Below, piece after piece: positions 40,813 through 49,700 of a DNA stretch of 64,000 bases. Each line of letters opens with the position of its first letter. Within the stretch, counting starts at the first letter, position 1. The translations under genes and the position numbers were made by a program. The stretch is taken from contig NZ_OESQ01000001.1 of NCBI RefSeq assembly GCF_900240245.1, forward strand, positions 860,711 through 924,710. The letters run 5' to 3'. This DNA comes from Lachnoclostridium edouardi (GTDB lineage: Bacteria; Bacillota; Clostridia; Lachnospirales; Lachnospiraceae). Below the pieces are notes generated by a model. The model worked only from the letters and a program-made list of their open reading frames with translations. It made no database searches and was not told where the DNA came from.

Positions 40813-40970
40813 TCTTCTTCACCTCCATTCTCCTTTGGCGGAACAAGTGTTATTTTCATAGACTGAATTAAAAAAGCCCTCACTCCAGGGGGCTTTTCAT
40901 AAAATTCATCCGGCGTCATTCCTGTCTTTTGAAAAATGTGATGCAGAATAGTTGCTGTTCCGCCGGCCAT
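40809..40970 (-). CDS. Tail assembly chaperone, frameshift-extended C-terminal part
   Basis: A 53-codon frame, MAGGTATILHHIFQKTGMTP to KENGGEE, between the XkdN-like gene and the tape measure gene. It has its own ATG but only a poor ribosome site. The frame is exactly -1 relative to XkdN and begins at a canonical slippery heptamer. It is therefore best read as the T part of a G/G-T type chaperone pair made by -1 frameshifting. The MTPDEFYEKPPGVRAFLIQSM segment resembles such C-terminal parts. Confidence 0.75.
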   Translation of the reverse strand: MAGGTATILHHIFQKTGMTPDEFYEKPPGVRAFLIQSMKITLVPPKENGGEEE

Positions 40971-40972
40971 TA

Positions 40973-41500
40973 TTAGTTTTTTGCCACTTCCTCCAGATTA
41001 CTGTCTGTGTCAAATCCGCTAATAGAATCAATGGTCTCAATAATTCTGTCTTTTTCTCCAGCTAATAATACATAATCAATGACATCTGCTCCTGTGACAA
41101 CGTCCATTCCTTTATTTCCCAGAGTCTTCCATACATCCTTATTGTCCCATAAAATCTTTTTATCTCTGTCTACTGTAGCACTGTAAATCAAAGCTGCTCT
41201 GTAGCGCAGGTTATCTGTTTCTTCTGGCAGCTTCATTCCAAACTGTTTATTTCTTAAATATTTCGTATGCTTCTTTCTGCAGGCGTTATAATCTGCTTCG
41301 GATAGAGGTCGGATAGAAAATCTAAAGTATACCTTATCTTTCCTTTTAATCTCCACCATAGTCTCTTCTGTTTCAGAAAACTCCGCTGCCTCTAAAAGCC
41401 CGGCCAGCATCTCCTTCTCGCTCATGCGAATCTGATTTTTCACCTGCTCCTCTGTAAATTCCACTTCCTGAACCTGATTTTCCACATTTTTCTCTGACAT
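40973..41500 (-). CDS. xkdN: Tail assembly chaperone (XkdN-like)
   Basis: A 175-residue acidic protein in the position of PBSX XkdN, between tail tube and tape measure genes. It shows EVEFTEEQVKNQIRMSEKEM at the start and FRFSIRPLSEADYNACRKKHTKYLRNKQFGMKLPEETDNLRYRAALIYSATV in the core, the pattern of Firmicute tail assembly chaperones. The ATG at 41500 has GGAGGATTTATA upstream; the longer reading from 41524 begins before this site. The gene ends VAKN-stop at a slippery sequence that allows a longer fusion product. Confidence 0.82.
   Translation of the reverse strand: MSEKNVENQVQEVEFTEEQVKNQIRMSEKEMLAGLLEAAEFSETEETMVEIKRKDKVYFRFSIRPLSEADYNACRKKHTKYLRNKQFGMKLPEETDNLRYRAALIYSATVDRDKKILWDNKDVWKTLGNKGMDVVTGADVIDYVLLAGEKDRIIETIDSISGFDTDSNLEEVAKN
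40976..40982 (-). promoter_or_regulatory. Programmed -1 ribosomal frameshift site
   Basis: Minus-strand A AAA AAC in the zero frame of xkdN (GCA AAA AAC TAA), the canonical X XXY YYZ heptamer. A -1 slip bypasses the TAA and continues CTA ATA ATG GCC into the 53-codon frame. Location and arrangement are as in G/G-T genes of many tailed phages. Confidence 0.8.
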
Positions 41501-41677
41501 TATAAATCCTCCTATAAATTTCACTTTTATTTTCTTCTTTTTACTTATCCCGCCAAGGAAACTAGAACTTAAAAACCCGACAGATTATTTTCCCCCGCTT
41601 TTCCACACATTTGCCGCTTTTTGACACATTTTTGTCCAGATAAATAACTCTGCCGGATTTTCCTTAGATTCTTTGTC

Positions 41678-42136
41678 TTAACCTACTGTTAATTTAGACT
41701 GCAGTTTAGGCGGTCTGTTTACAAAGAAGCTCCATGATCTTTTAATTACATCTCCTGTAGTGATATTCTGAATATCAATGCTGCCAGACGGCACCACTTC
41801 TCTGTATGTTACACGTTCTTCTGACCCGTTTCTGCCAGTGAGAACGCCCTGGAAATTCCATACAGGCATAGTCTGTGTCTCCATAGCTTCCATCAGCTCT
41901 ACAATAAATTCATCATCCTCCACTACAATCTGAGACATAGTTAAAGTGATTCCAAATGTATTGGCTGTCTCTAATTCCTGGGCGTTTCCCAGAACAGAAT
42001 ATTTGGCGTTGCTGTAAGAGGCCTGGGCTTGAAAGCTTTCCACTGTGGCTAAAAGTATGCCGTCTTCATTATAAAGCGCCCCGTCTTTTCCTGTGCGGGC
42101 ATGTCTTGCATCTCCTGCTGCTCTTGTATTAATCAT
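41678..42136 (-). CDS. xkdM: Tail tube protein (XkdM)
   Basis: A 152-residue XkdM-family inner tube protein. The start INTRAAGDARHARTGKDGALYNEDGILLATVESFQAQASY is a family hallmark; then ANTFGITLTMSQIVVED and PVWNFQGVLTGRNGSEERVTYREVVPSGSIDIQNIT. Hexameric rings of this protein form the tube driven through the target envelope. It follows the sheath gene with a 3-base gap, and AAAGGAGG lies upstream of its ATG. Confidence 0.92.
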   Translation of the reverse strand: MINTRAAGDARHARTGKDGALYNEDGILLATVESFQAQASYSNAKYSVLGNAQELETANTFGITLTMSQIVVEDDEFIVELMEAMETQTMPVWNFQGVLTGRNGSEERVTYREVVPSGSIDIQNITTGDVIKRSWSFFVNRPPKLQSKLTVG

Positions 42137-42139
42137 TCA

Positions 42140-43537
42140 TTATTCCTCCTTTGTGCTGTACTGAAAATGATATGTAAGGTAAATATGTTCCAGAGAGTCC
42201 TTGTCCACAACTTCCACATCAAACCATGCAGAATCTGTATCCGCCGCCTGAGACTCGCTTTCTGTCACTGTACATTTTGTCAGTTTTCCTTCATCCACCA
42301 TAGCTGTGCCCACTGCCTGAAGCTGGCCTGTCACTGTAGCTCTTCCATTTGTGTCATTGTCCACCCGGCCCACTAATTTTTCAGCCTGCTGATTCATACG
42401 ATAAATCAGCTCATATCTTGTTTTTGTTCTTCTGATCTTCTTCCAGCCCTGGTCCCCATCCTTTGTATCTACTAATGTATTAATGGCATTGTCAATCCAA
42501 ACCTGCTTGTCCATGCTGTAAGAAAGAACCAGGCAGCCTTTTTTCTCTGCTTCAGTCATCTGAGATGGAGTTAAAGGTTCTAACAGCTCTCCCACTCCCT
42601 CCAAAACAGTGTGGGTTAAAGACTGGCTGGATTTGCAGGCAGCCACCATACCGGCGATTCTGGCTGCAGTCATGGCGCCGTCTAATTCCTTTTCTCCCTC
42701 TTTCACCCACGGATTTAAAACATAAATCATGGCTTTGTCGTTAAATGCTTCTGCATGTGCCTGTCTGTCCTGTAAAGCTGTACTGTGGTTTTCAGCTACA
42801 ACTGCCATGGCAAACTGTCCCATCTGGAAAATTCTTTCCATAAACGCCTGAATCAGCATGTGAATACTAACATCCTCTGTATCTGTACAAATTGTATTAA
42901 AATAAAATGGCTCTAAAGCTGCCAGTCCGTCCCCATAATCTTCTGCTGCAGTCTCAGGATTAGTTCCTGCCGTAAATAATTTCTGGCTGCACACATCCAG
43001 TTTTCCGTCCTTTAAAATCTGAGCCTGAAAACGTTCAGAATTTTTCATTGCAGCCGCTAATGCAGAAGCTTCGGTTTCTTCCTGGACTTCAAATTCATAA
43101 GACTCCAGTTCTTTTGTGCCTGCGTAAATTTTACACTCTTTTATCTTTTCATCTGTCAGCTTTGTTCTGATTGTAACAGAAAATTCCTGGCTGCCTGGAT
43201 ATTTAGCCTGAATCGTCAATAAATCCTCTTCCCCTGATTTCAGCTTTACCTCTGAGGCAGTGCCGCCCTTTCCAACTCTGCATACCAATAAGGTTTTAGC
43301 CCCGCCTGCAAATGCCTGTCTTAAAATTTCTGTAGAATCAGAATTTCCAAATACCTTTTCATAACTGTCCTCCTGATTAACCTCTACTACTTTTCCTAAA
43401 GGGCCAAAATCAGCTTTTAAAATTACTGCTGTAATTCCGTCCGCCGCCTGGGCCACAGAGCTTCTGTTTTCCGGCGCTGTCTGGAAATATACTCCCGGCC
43501 TTACCAGTTTTTCTCCCACTGTAAATATTCCTGCCAT
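42140..43537 (-). CDS. xkdK: Contractile tail sheath protein (XkdK)
   Basis: A 465-residue sheath protein; PBSX XkdK is 466. The start MAGIFTVGEKLVRPGVYFQT is the family's usual opening and AAAGGAGG precedes the ATG at 43537. Further landmarks are QAADGITAVILKADFGPLGKVVEV, GDGLAALEPFYFNTICTDTED, AARIAGMVAACKSSQSLTHTVLEGV and the C-terminal DGDQGWKKIRRTKTRYELIYRM. A sheath makes the tail contractile, so the particle belongs to the myovirus/R-type class. The longer reading from 43747 runs over the preceding small gene in another frame. Confidence 0.94.
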   Translation of the reverse strand: MAGIFTVGEKLVRPGVYFQTAPENRSSVAQAADGITAVILKADFGPLGKVVEVNQEDSYEKVFGNSDSTEILRQAFAGGAKTLLVCRVGKGGTASEVKLKSGEEDLLTIQAKYPGSQEFSVTIRTKLTDEKIKECKIYAGTKELESYEFEVQEETEASALAAAMKNSERFQAQILKDGKLDVCSQKLFTAGTNPETAAEDYGDGLAALEPFYFNTICTDTEDVSIHMLIQAFMERIFQMGQFAMAVVAENHSTALQDRQAHAEAFNDKAMIYVLNPWVKEGEKELDGAMTAARIAGMVAACKSSQSLTHTVLEGVGELLEPLTPSQMTEAEKKGCLVLSYSMDKQVWIDNAINTLVDTKDGDQGWKKIRRTKTRYELIYRMNQQAEKLVGRVDNDTNGRATVTGQLQAVGTAMVDEGKLTKCTVTESESQAADTDSAWFDVEVVDKDSLEHIYLTYHFQYSTKEE

Positions 43538-43740
43538 TAAATGACCTCCTTTTTCATAAATGTTTTTATAATTTCTCCGGCCTCTTTTTTTGTGGCCTCT
43601 TTTACTCCTGCAGCTTTTAAAGCCGCTGCCGCTCCTTCCTGCCTCACTCCAAATAATATTTGGGAGGCAGCGGCCAATTCCTTCGCCTGATACTTTTCTT
43701 CGCTTATAAAAGCTTTTGGCTTTTTTATTCTGGACGCCAT
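43537..43740 (-). CDS. Small phage-locus protein upstream of the sheath
   Basis: A 67-residue Lys/Ala/Glu-rich protein, MASRIKKPKAFISEEKYQAK to KKEVI. GGAGG lies about nine bases upstream of its ATG and its stop overlaps the sheath start codon (ATGA), so it is translationally coupled. A small gene (XkdJ position) also precedes the sheath in PBSX. Function unknown. Confidence 0.75.
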   Translation of the reverse strand: MASRIKKPKAFISEEKYQAKELAAASQILFGVRQEGAAAALKAAGVKEATKKEAGEIIKTFMKKEVI

Positions 43741-43765
43741 TATCCATACCTCCTTTTTTCAGGAC

Positions 43766-44575
43766 TTATTTTTCTGTTATTTTAACGCCTGTTAAACTAT
43801 GCCCTTTTTCTGGTTTTCTGGCCAGGCCATATGTGCCTATAATCTTTAGCCGGCCTTTTCTCCATCCGTCTCCATCTGCTGTCAGTCTGATTTTTCTTAA
43901 ATGAACAGGAGAACCGTCCGCTAAATCTATTTCCTCTTTTTCTGTCAGTCCGTACAGTAATGATGAAGCTGCCTGAAGACATTTTTCCTGATCTCGCAAA
44001 AACAAATGTATGTCTACCCTGAATTTCATTGTCTTCCCTGCTGCCACAGACGTAGAAAAATCGTCCCTCATCCACCGCAACCTGCAAAGCAGCGGCACGT
44101 TTTCCTCCTTTGGCAGAATTTCTTCTGCCGCTGTCTGCAGGGCTTTTATAGGATCTGGCTCTGCAAACGCAGGAAGGGGATATTCCAAAACCTGAAAATA
44201 ATAGGCGTTCATCAAATTGTTTTTCTGATCTCCCGTATATTCCAGACAATATACATTTACATCTGTCTGAAATACTTTTTCTCCCAGCAGTCTGCTTATT
44301 ATCTCTCCTGCCTGTTCCCTTTCCTGTACACCGGCTCCTTCGCCGCCCCATTGGATTTCAGCAGTCAGCATAATTTGCTCTCTTTTTCTTCCAAATGCAC
44401 ATTTTCTCACTGTACACAAAATTCTTGGGTAAGGTCTCGTCTCTCCCCAGCCTTCCCCTTCATCTTCTGGAACATATCCGAAAAAAACTGCCGGTTTTCC
44501 TTCATAAACTGCTGTAAGACTGGCTATTTCCTGGCTTTCCTCCAATGATGTTAACAACAATTCTTTTATTCTCAT
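43766..44575 (-). CDS. Hypothetical tail-locus protein (XkdI position)
   Basis: A 269-residue protein from the ATG at 44575, with GGAGG six bases upstream; its start overlaps the stop of the gene before it. It shows VYEGKPAVFFGYVPEDEGEG, TRPYPRILCTVRKCAFGRKREQIMLTAEIQW and SVAAGKTMKFRVDIHLFLRDQEKCLQA. Position between a head-tail type gene and the small gene before the sheath suggests a tail terminator/completion role, but I do not recognise the family. Confidence 0.72.
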   Translation of the reverse strand: MRIKELLLTSLEESQEIASLTAVYEGKPAVFFGYVPEDEGEGWGETRPYPRILCTVRKCAFGRKREQIMLTAEIQWGGEGAGVQEREQAGEIISRLLGEKVFQTDVNVYCLEYTGDQKNNLMNAYYFQVLEYPLPAFAEPDPIKALQTAAEEILPKEENVPLLCRLRWMRDDFSTSVAAGKTMKFRVDIHLFLRDQEKCLQAASSLLYGLTEKEEIDLADGSPVHLRKIRLTADGDGWRKGRLKIIGTYGLARKPEKGHSLTGVKITEK

Positions 44576-44889
44576 GTGACCTCCAGATTCTGTTCTGTGA
44601 TTTTCAGTTCTTCGATCTGCTTTAGATCCTGGGACCAGCGTATTTCCCACTGTTCTTTTGCCACTTCTTCTGAAAGGATTCTGAAATGGCTGGCTGTGTT
44701 TCTCAGTCCTGCATAACACTGAACTACTATTTCATCCTCCCCTACAGCTGATATGTACCCGCCCCTGCCTTCTTCCCAGCTTTTATGCCGGGCATATATC
44801 ATACGCCCTGGCTTTACTGCTTCTATATTGAAAATATACCTTTCTGTCTGCTTGATCAGCTCTATAACTCTCACCTCCTTATCTTTCAT
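44572..44889 (-). CDS. Hypothetical tail-locus protein (XkdH position)
   Basis: A 105-residue protein, with VRVIELIKQTERYIFNIEAVKPGRMIYARHKSWEEGRGGYISAVGEDEIVVQCYAG suggesting a small beta-barrel (SH3/KOW-like pattern; weak). It overlaps the next gene by four bases. The ribosome site before the ATG at 44889 is weak; the strong AAGGAGGTGAG lies just inside the frame with no ATG following, so the start is uncertain. No family recognised. Confidence 0.62.
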   Translation of the reverse strand: MKDKEVRVIELIKQTERYIFNIEAVKPGRMIYARHKSWEEGRGGYISAVGEDEIVVQCYAGLRNTASHFRILSEEVAKEQWEIRWSQDLKQIEELKITEQNLEVT

Positions 44890-44904
44890 GGTATCATCTT
44901 ATCA

Positions 44905-45339
44905 CTAAGGGCCGATTAATTTGTCCCCGTTTTTCAGACGGTCCAGATTGCAGTAAAACAGCCTGCGGTATCCGTAAAAGTCTGTTTTTCCCATAGGCAG
45001 TCTTCCTAATTCCTGATCAAATTCTAAATATTCAAAAGCCACATCCTCAGTTACGCTTTTTAACAAATACTTCCAGATTTCAGGGTTCGTAGCCTTCGCC
45101 GCTTCCTCCACCATGGAGCAGTCCTGTTGGAGCATTACGTTTCTCACTGCATTTTCCTCTGTAGGTTTGCCGGCCTGATTTCCCTTAGGCATACCGTCTA
45201 TTTTCACTGCCTTCAGCCCATATTGGATTTTTTTCTTCTTTTCATCATACTGAAGGCAAAAATTCTTCAACTCTCTGTATCTGTATGTTGAAATGTCGTA
45301 GTCCTTCCATGTTAAATTTCTCAGTCTTTTTTCTTTCAT
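44905..45339 (-). CDS. Hypothetical first gene of the tail operon
   Basis: A 144-residue basic protein beginning MKEKRLRNLTWKDYDISTYR. I take the ATG at 45339, which has AAAGGA at good spacing; an ATG three codons earlier abuts that site. The WKDYDISTYRYRELKNFCLQYDEKKKKIQ motif recurs in Clostridia phage early/late-control proteins as I remember them. ArpU-like control is possible but unproven. It is first behind the regulatory region containing the LexA-like box. Confidence 0.68.
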   Translation of the reverse strand: MKEKRLRNLTWKDYDISTYRYRELKNFCLQYDEKKKKIQYGLKAVKIDGMPKGNQAGKPTEENAVRNVMLQQDCSMVEEAAKATNPEIWKYLLKSVTEDVAFEYLEFDQELGRLPMGKTDFYGYRRLFYCNLDRLKNGDKLIGP

Positions 45340-45366
45340 AATACTCATCCTTTCTATTGACTTTTC

Positions 45367-45380
45367 CGAACATATGTTCT
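45367..45380. promoter_or_regulatory. LexA-like SOS box in front of the tail operon
   Basis: CGAACATATGTTCT contains the perfect palindrome GAAC-ATAT-GTTC and matches the Gram-positive LexA consensus CGAACRNRYGTTYC except for the last base. It lies 28 bases upstream of the first tail-operon start codon. SOS induction of tailocins is well known. Confidence 0.72.
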
Positions 45381-45418
45381 ATAATAATAAGTAAATAACA
45401 GCCGGAAATATTGGATTT

Positions 45419-45428
45419 CCGTTGACGG
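45419..45428. promoter_or_regulatory. Putative XRE repressor operator O1
   Basis: The sequence CCGTTGACGG is the reverse complement of CCGTCAACGG at 45576-45585, with a partial third match (CCGTCAAG) at 45493-45500. Repeated words in the divergent regulator/tail intergenic region suggest binding sites for the adjacent XRE protein. Confidence 0.55.
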
Positions 45429-45565
45429 TTATCTTATATTCTCATTATATCCATTGATTACTATTTGTCAACTGGTTTTTCCAAAATTATTTCCGTCAAG
45501 TAATATTTCATATGATTTTTCCTGTATTTTCCAGGAGTTTTCCATGATATTTTTTCTTTGATTCA

Positions 45566-45594
45566 TTGACTTAATCCGTCAACGGTGATATTCT
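45566..45594 (+). promoter_or_regulatory. Promoter of the XRE/ImmA genes with internal operator O2
   Basis: TTGACT and TATTCT are spaced by 17 bases, and CCGTCAACGG lies between them (45576-45585), placing the XRE gene under probable autoregulation. The rest of 45381-45680 is AT-rich and holds no gene. Confidence 0.62.
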
Positions 45595-45680
45595 TGTTAA
45601 TAGGAAAAGATTACATCAGGCAGTCAGCCTGCTGAAAGCAAAAAGTAAGATATCGCATTAAAAAGAAAAGAGGGTGTGTC

Positions 45681-45992
45681 ATGGGACTGGATATTATAGT
45701 ACAGAAAAAAAAGGAGCTTGGATTAACCAATGAGGAGCTGGCCCACTTGTCCGGGATTCCCAAGGGAACCATTGACAAGATTTTAAGCGGTGTTACTAAG
45801 GACCCTAAGCTGGAAACCTTAAAAGCTATTGCCAGAGTTTTAGGCCTGTCCCTGAACGACTTTGACGACACTTCAAAAAAGCCTTACCAGCCCTCCTATG
45901 GGGATCTGGAAAAGCTGGTTGCCAGAAATGGAAAGAATCTTTCTCCAGATCAAAAGCTTCGTTTGATTCAGCTGTTATCAGATTTAGATTAA
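45681..45992 (+). CDS. XRE-family repressor (ImmR-like)
   Basis: A 103-residue helix-turn-helix repressor: KKKELGLTNEELAHLSGIPKGTIDKILSGVTKDPKLETLKAIARVLGLSLNDF is a complete XRE domain (residues 8-62), followed by a short acidic C-terminus. AGAGGGTGTGTC precedes the ATG. It is divergent from the tail operon and followed nine bases later by an ImmA-type protease gene, the ImmR/ImmA arrangement in which the protease destroys the repressor. It probably represses the tailocin and its own promoter. Confidence 0.9.
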   Translation: MGLDIIVQKKKELGLTNEELAHLSGIPKGTIDKILSGVTKDPKLETLKAIARVLGLSLNDFDDTSKKPYQPSYGDLEKLVARNGKNLSPDQKLRLIQLLSDLD

Positions 45993-46015
45993 CAGATTAC
46001 TTGGAGTGTGATTTT

Positions 46016-46711
46016 ATGGATTATCAGCAGATTGACCGGAAGGTTTTGAAGGTTTTTCAGGAATGCGCCATTCATTCCTTCCCTTTTGACTGCTTTCAGG
46101 TTTTATATCATTACCAATTCAAAATTATGGACTATATTGGTCTGTATCTGAAGAATTCCGAGATTTATCAGATTGCATCCGCTTATTCTGAGGATGCATT
46201 CACCTATGAAAATAAGATATGCTTTAATCACATGCGCCCCAAAGCGCGGATTCGTTTTTCTCTTATGCACGAGCTGGGCCACTATAAGCTGGAGCACAAG
46301 GGACCTCACACTGCCCTTCAGGAGCAGGAGGCCAACTGTTTTGCCAGCCATATTCTGGCTCCCCGCATGGCCATTCACTATTCCAGATTAAGAGACAGTT
46401 ATGATGTGGCCAGGCTGTTCCGGATTTCCCAGGAGTCTGCCCAGTATGCTTTAAAGGATTACAGCCGCTGGCATCGACTGACCGCATACGGTCTCAGATC
46501 TGTAGACAGAGAAATGTACCGGCATTTTTATAAAAAAGAACTTCAGGGCTTTGTCTGGAATGAAAAGCCATGCCCTTATTGCGGGAAGCCTATTTACAAC
46601 CAGCCTGAGGAGCGCTGCTGCCCTCTTTGCCAGGTGATCCACCCTTTGTCTGACTCTACATGGATGTCAGAGCGGGAGGAGCTTTTTCGCACTTTGCACC
46701 TTCCATATTAA
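46016..46711 (+). CDS. ImmA/IrrE-family metallopeptidase with C-terminal zinc ribbon
   Basis: A 231-residue anti-repressor protease. LMHELGHYKLEH gives the HExxH zinc site (His85, Glu86, His89), with a third ligand probably Glu105 in EQEANCFASHIL. The C-terminal CPYCGK and CCPLC (Cys186, 189, 201/202, 205) form a zinc-ribbon-like module not present in Bacillus ImmA. I take the ATG at 46016 (GGAGTG upstream) rather than the TTG at 46001. It would cleave the neighbouring XRE protein after a damage or peptide signal, inducing tailocin genes (inference from ICEBs1 ImmA). Confidence 0.9.
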   Translation: MDYQQIDRKVLKVFQECAIHSFPFDCFQVLYHYQFKIMDYIGLYLKNSEIYQIASAYSEDAFTYENKICFNHMRPKARIRFSLMHELGHYKLEHKGPHTALQEQEANCFASHILAPRMAIHYSRLRDSYDVARLFRISQESAQYALKDYSRWHRLTAYGLRSVDREMYRHFYKKELQGFVWNEKPCPYCGKPIYNQPEERCCPLCQVIHPLSDSTWMSEREELFRTLHLPY

Positions 46712-46766
46712 CAGCCGCCTGGTTCTAATGAGACAAATTGATCTGCCCACTATAACCAGACGGCTG
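46712..46766. terminator. Hairpin between the ImmA gene and carB
   Basis: CAGCCGCCTGGTT pairs with AACCAGACGGCTG (one mismatch) around a 29-base loop, right after the ImmA stop. It lies between convergent genes and probably terminates one or both; a strong T-run is lacking. Confidence 0.55.
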
Positions 46767-46796
46767 ACTATTTACTTTCTATTTTCTTATACAGGT

Positions 46797-49700
46797 TTAT
46801 ACATTTTTTACTGTTGCAATGTCGATTAAGGTCAGCTCCTTAGCTCTGTTCTCTAGGCTAGTAGCCAAAGCTGCCGCCGTATCCAGAGAGGTAAGTACAT
46901 TCACCCCAGTTTCAATGGCATTTCTCCGAATTACAAAGCCGTCTTTACTGTGCTCTGCTCCTTGTGGAGGAATGTCTATTACCAGGTCAATCTCATGTCC
47001 CAGCACCAGATCCAGAATATTAGGAGATTCCTGTTCCAACTTTGGAACGCTTAGCACACGCACGCCCTTTTTAAATAAGTACGCCGCTGTGCCTTTTGTG
47101 GCAAACAGTCTGTAGCCTAAGGCCTGGAACCTTCTTCCGATTTCCACCGCCTCTTCCTTGTCCTCGTCGCGAACTGTAATAATCATGTTTTTATATTTAG
47201 GAAGCTTAATGCCTGCCCCCTGGAACGCCTTGTACAAGGCCTCATTAAAGGTTTTGGCGATTCCCAGACACTCTCCTGTAGACTTCATCTCCGGACCCAG
47301 ACTGATATCTGCTCCGTGAATCTTCTCAAATGAGAACACAGGCATTTTTATGGCAATATAGTCTGCTTCCTTTTGCAGTCCCGGAGTATATCCCAGCTCC
47401 CTGATTGTGTGGCCGCAGATGATTGTGGTAGCTAAAGGCACAATAGGAATTCCTGTCACCTTGCTGATATATGGCACGGTTCTGGAGGAACGTGGATTTA
47501 CCTCAATAATATATACATTCTCCCCATCTACAATAAACTGAATGTTTATCATTCCTTTTACGTGAAGAGCCCTGGCCAGCTTTTCTGTATAATCCACTAT
47601 TGTTTTTTTGTTGCTCTCTGTTATGCTTTGAGCCGGATACACAGAAATACTGTCTCCGGAATGTACTCCTGTTCTTTCAATATGCTCCATAATGCCAGGT
47701 ATTAAAATGTCTGTGCCGTCGCAGATCGCGTCTACTTCGATTTCCTTGCCCATTATATATTTATCTACCAAAATAGGATGTTCCTGGGCAATCTGGTTAA
47801 TAATTCCTATAAATTCATCTACGTCCTGATCGTTAATTGCAATCTGCATTCCCTGGCCGCCTAATACATAGGACGGGCGGACAAGTACAGGATACCCCAG
47901 CTTATGAGCAGCATCCTTCGCCTCCTCAGCTGTAAACACTGTTAATCCGGCAGGTCTGGGTATTTGGCACTGTTCCAGAATCTTATCAAACAGCTCCCTA
48001 TCCTCCGCAGCATCCACATCCTCTGCAGCAGTGCCCAAAATAGGCACTCCCATTTTCATAAGAGCCTCTGTCAATTTAATGGCAGTTTGTCCTCCAAACT
48101 GCACTACAGCTCCGTCCGGCTTCTCAATGTCCACTATACTTTCCACATCTTCTGGAGTCAAAGGCTCAAAATACAGTTTATCTGCAATGTCAAAGTCCGT
48201 ACTTACTGTTTCTGGATTATTATTAATAATAATAGTCTCAAAGCCTTCTTTGCGGAATGCCCATGTACTGTGTACGGAACAGAAGTCAAATTCAATTCCC
48301 TGTCCAATACGGATTGGACCGGAACCCAGTACCAGCACCTTTTTCCTGCTGTGATCTGCCTCCGCCTCATTTTCGCTTCCAAAGCAGGAATAATAATAAG
48401 GGGTGGCAGCCTCAAATTCTGCCGCGCATGTATCTACCATTTTATATGCCGCCGTAATTTTTCTGGAATATCTCAGCTGCTTTATTTCTTCCTTAGAAGC
48501 TCCTGTAAGGCTGGCAATCACATGGTCCGGGAATTCAATTCGCTTTGCTTCTTTTAACAGATCTTCTGTTAAAGCTTCCTCCAGAGAGCTTCCATTTTTT
48601 ATTTGTTCTCCCGCGGCCTTTAAAGCCTCCTCCATTTCCACTAAAATTGCCAGTTTATCAATAAACCAAATATCTATTTTTGTAATATCATGGATCGTCT
48701 CATAAGAGATATTCCGACGCAAAGCTTCCCCTATGACCCAGATTCTTCTGTCGTCTACTTTTTTTAACATTTCCAAAAGCTCTTCCTCAGAAAGTCCTGT
48801 AAAATCATAGGAAAGAAGGCTGTCTACATGCTGCTCCAGAGAACGGATCGCCTTCATCAGTCCTCCTTCAAAGTTGGTACAGATGCTCATTACTTCTCCA
48901 GTTGCCTTCATTTGAGTTCCCAGGCTTCTCTGGGCGCTGATAAATTTATCAAAAGGCAGTCTGGGCATTTTTACTACACAGTAATCCAGCATAGGCTCAA
49001 AGCTGGCATATGTTTTCTCAGTAACTGCATTTTTAATCTCGTCTAATGTATACCCTAAAGCAATTTTAGCCGCAACCTTGGCAATAGGATATCCTGTGGC
49101 CTTAGAAGCTAAGGCTGAAGAACGGCTGACGCGGGGATTTACCTCAATAACACAATATTCAAAGCTTTCCGGATGAAGGGCATACTGTACGTTGCAGCCT
49201 CCAGTAATTCCCAGCTCTGTGATAATGTTTAAAGCTGAGGTACGAAGCATCTGATACTCTTTATCGCCTAAGGTCTGGGAAGGCGCCACCACAATACTGT
49301 CTCCTGTATGTACGCCTACAGGGTCAATATTTTCCATGTTACATACTGTAATCACATTGCCTGCCCCGTCGCGCATAACTTCATACTCGATTTCTTTCCA
49401 TCCTGCAATACACCGCTCTACTAAAACCTGGCCTACACGTGACAGCCTTAAACCGTTCTGCAGAATTTCCACCAGCTCCTCCTGATTAGAAGCAATACCG
49501 CCTCCGCTTCCCCCTAATGTATATGCCGGGCGAAGAACTACAGGATAACCGATGGTTTCTGTAAAGGCAATACCATCCTCCACATTCTCCACTACTTTAG
49601 AAGCTGCCACTGGCTCCCCGATTTTTTCCATTGTTTCTTTAAATTCCAGCCTGTCCTCTGCTTTTCGTATGGTTTTTGCAGTTGTTCCAATAAGACGCAC

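Noticed and set aside
43797..44351. Arg-rich alternative frame inside the 43766-44575 gene
   Set aside because: Shadow frame with low-complexity basic composition and no ribosome site.
29245..46711. An intact, inducible prophage
   Set aside because: No portal, capsid, terminase, replication or integrase gene was found and no attachment repeats were seen at the borders.
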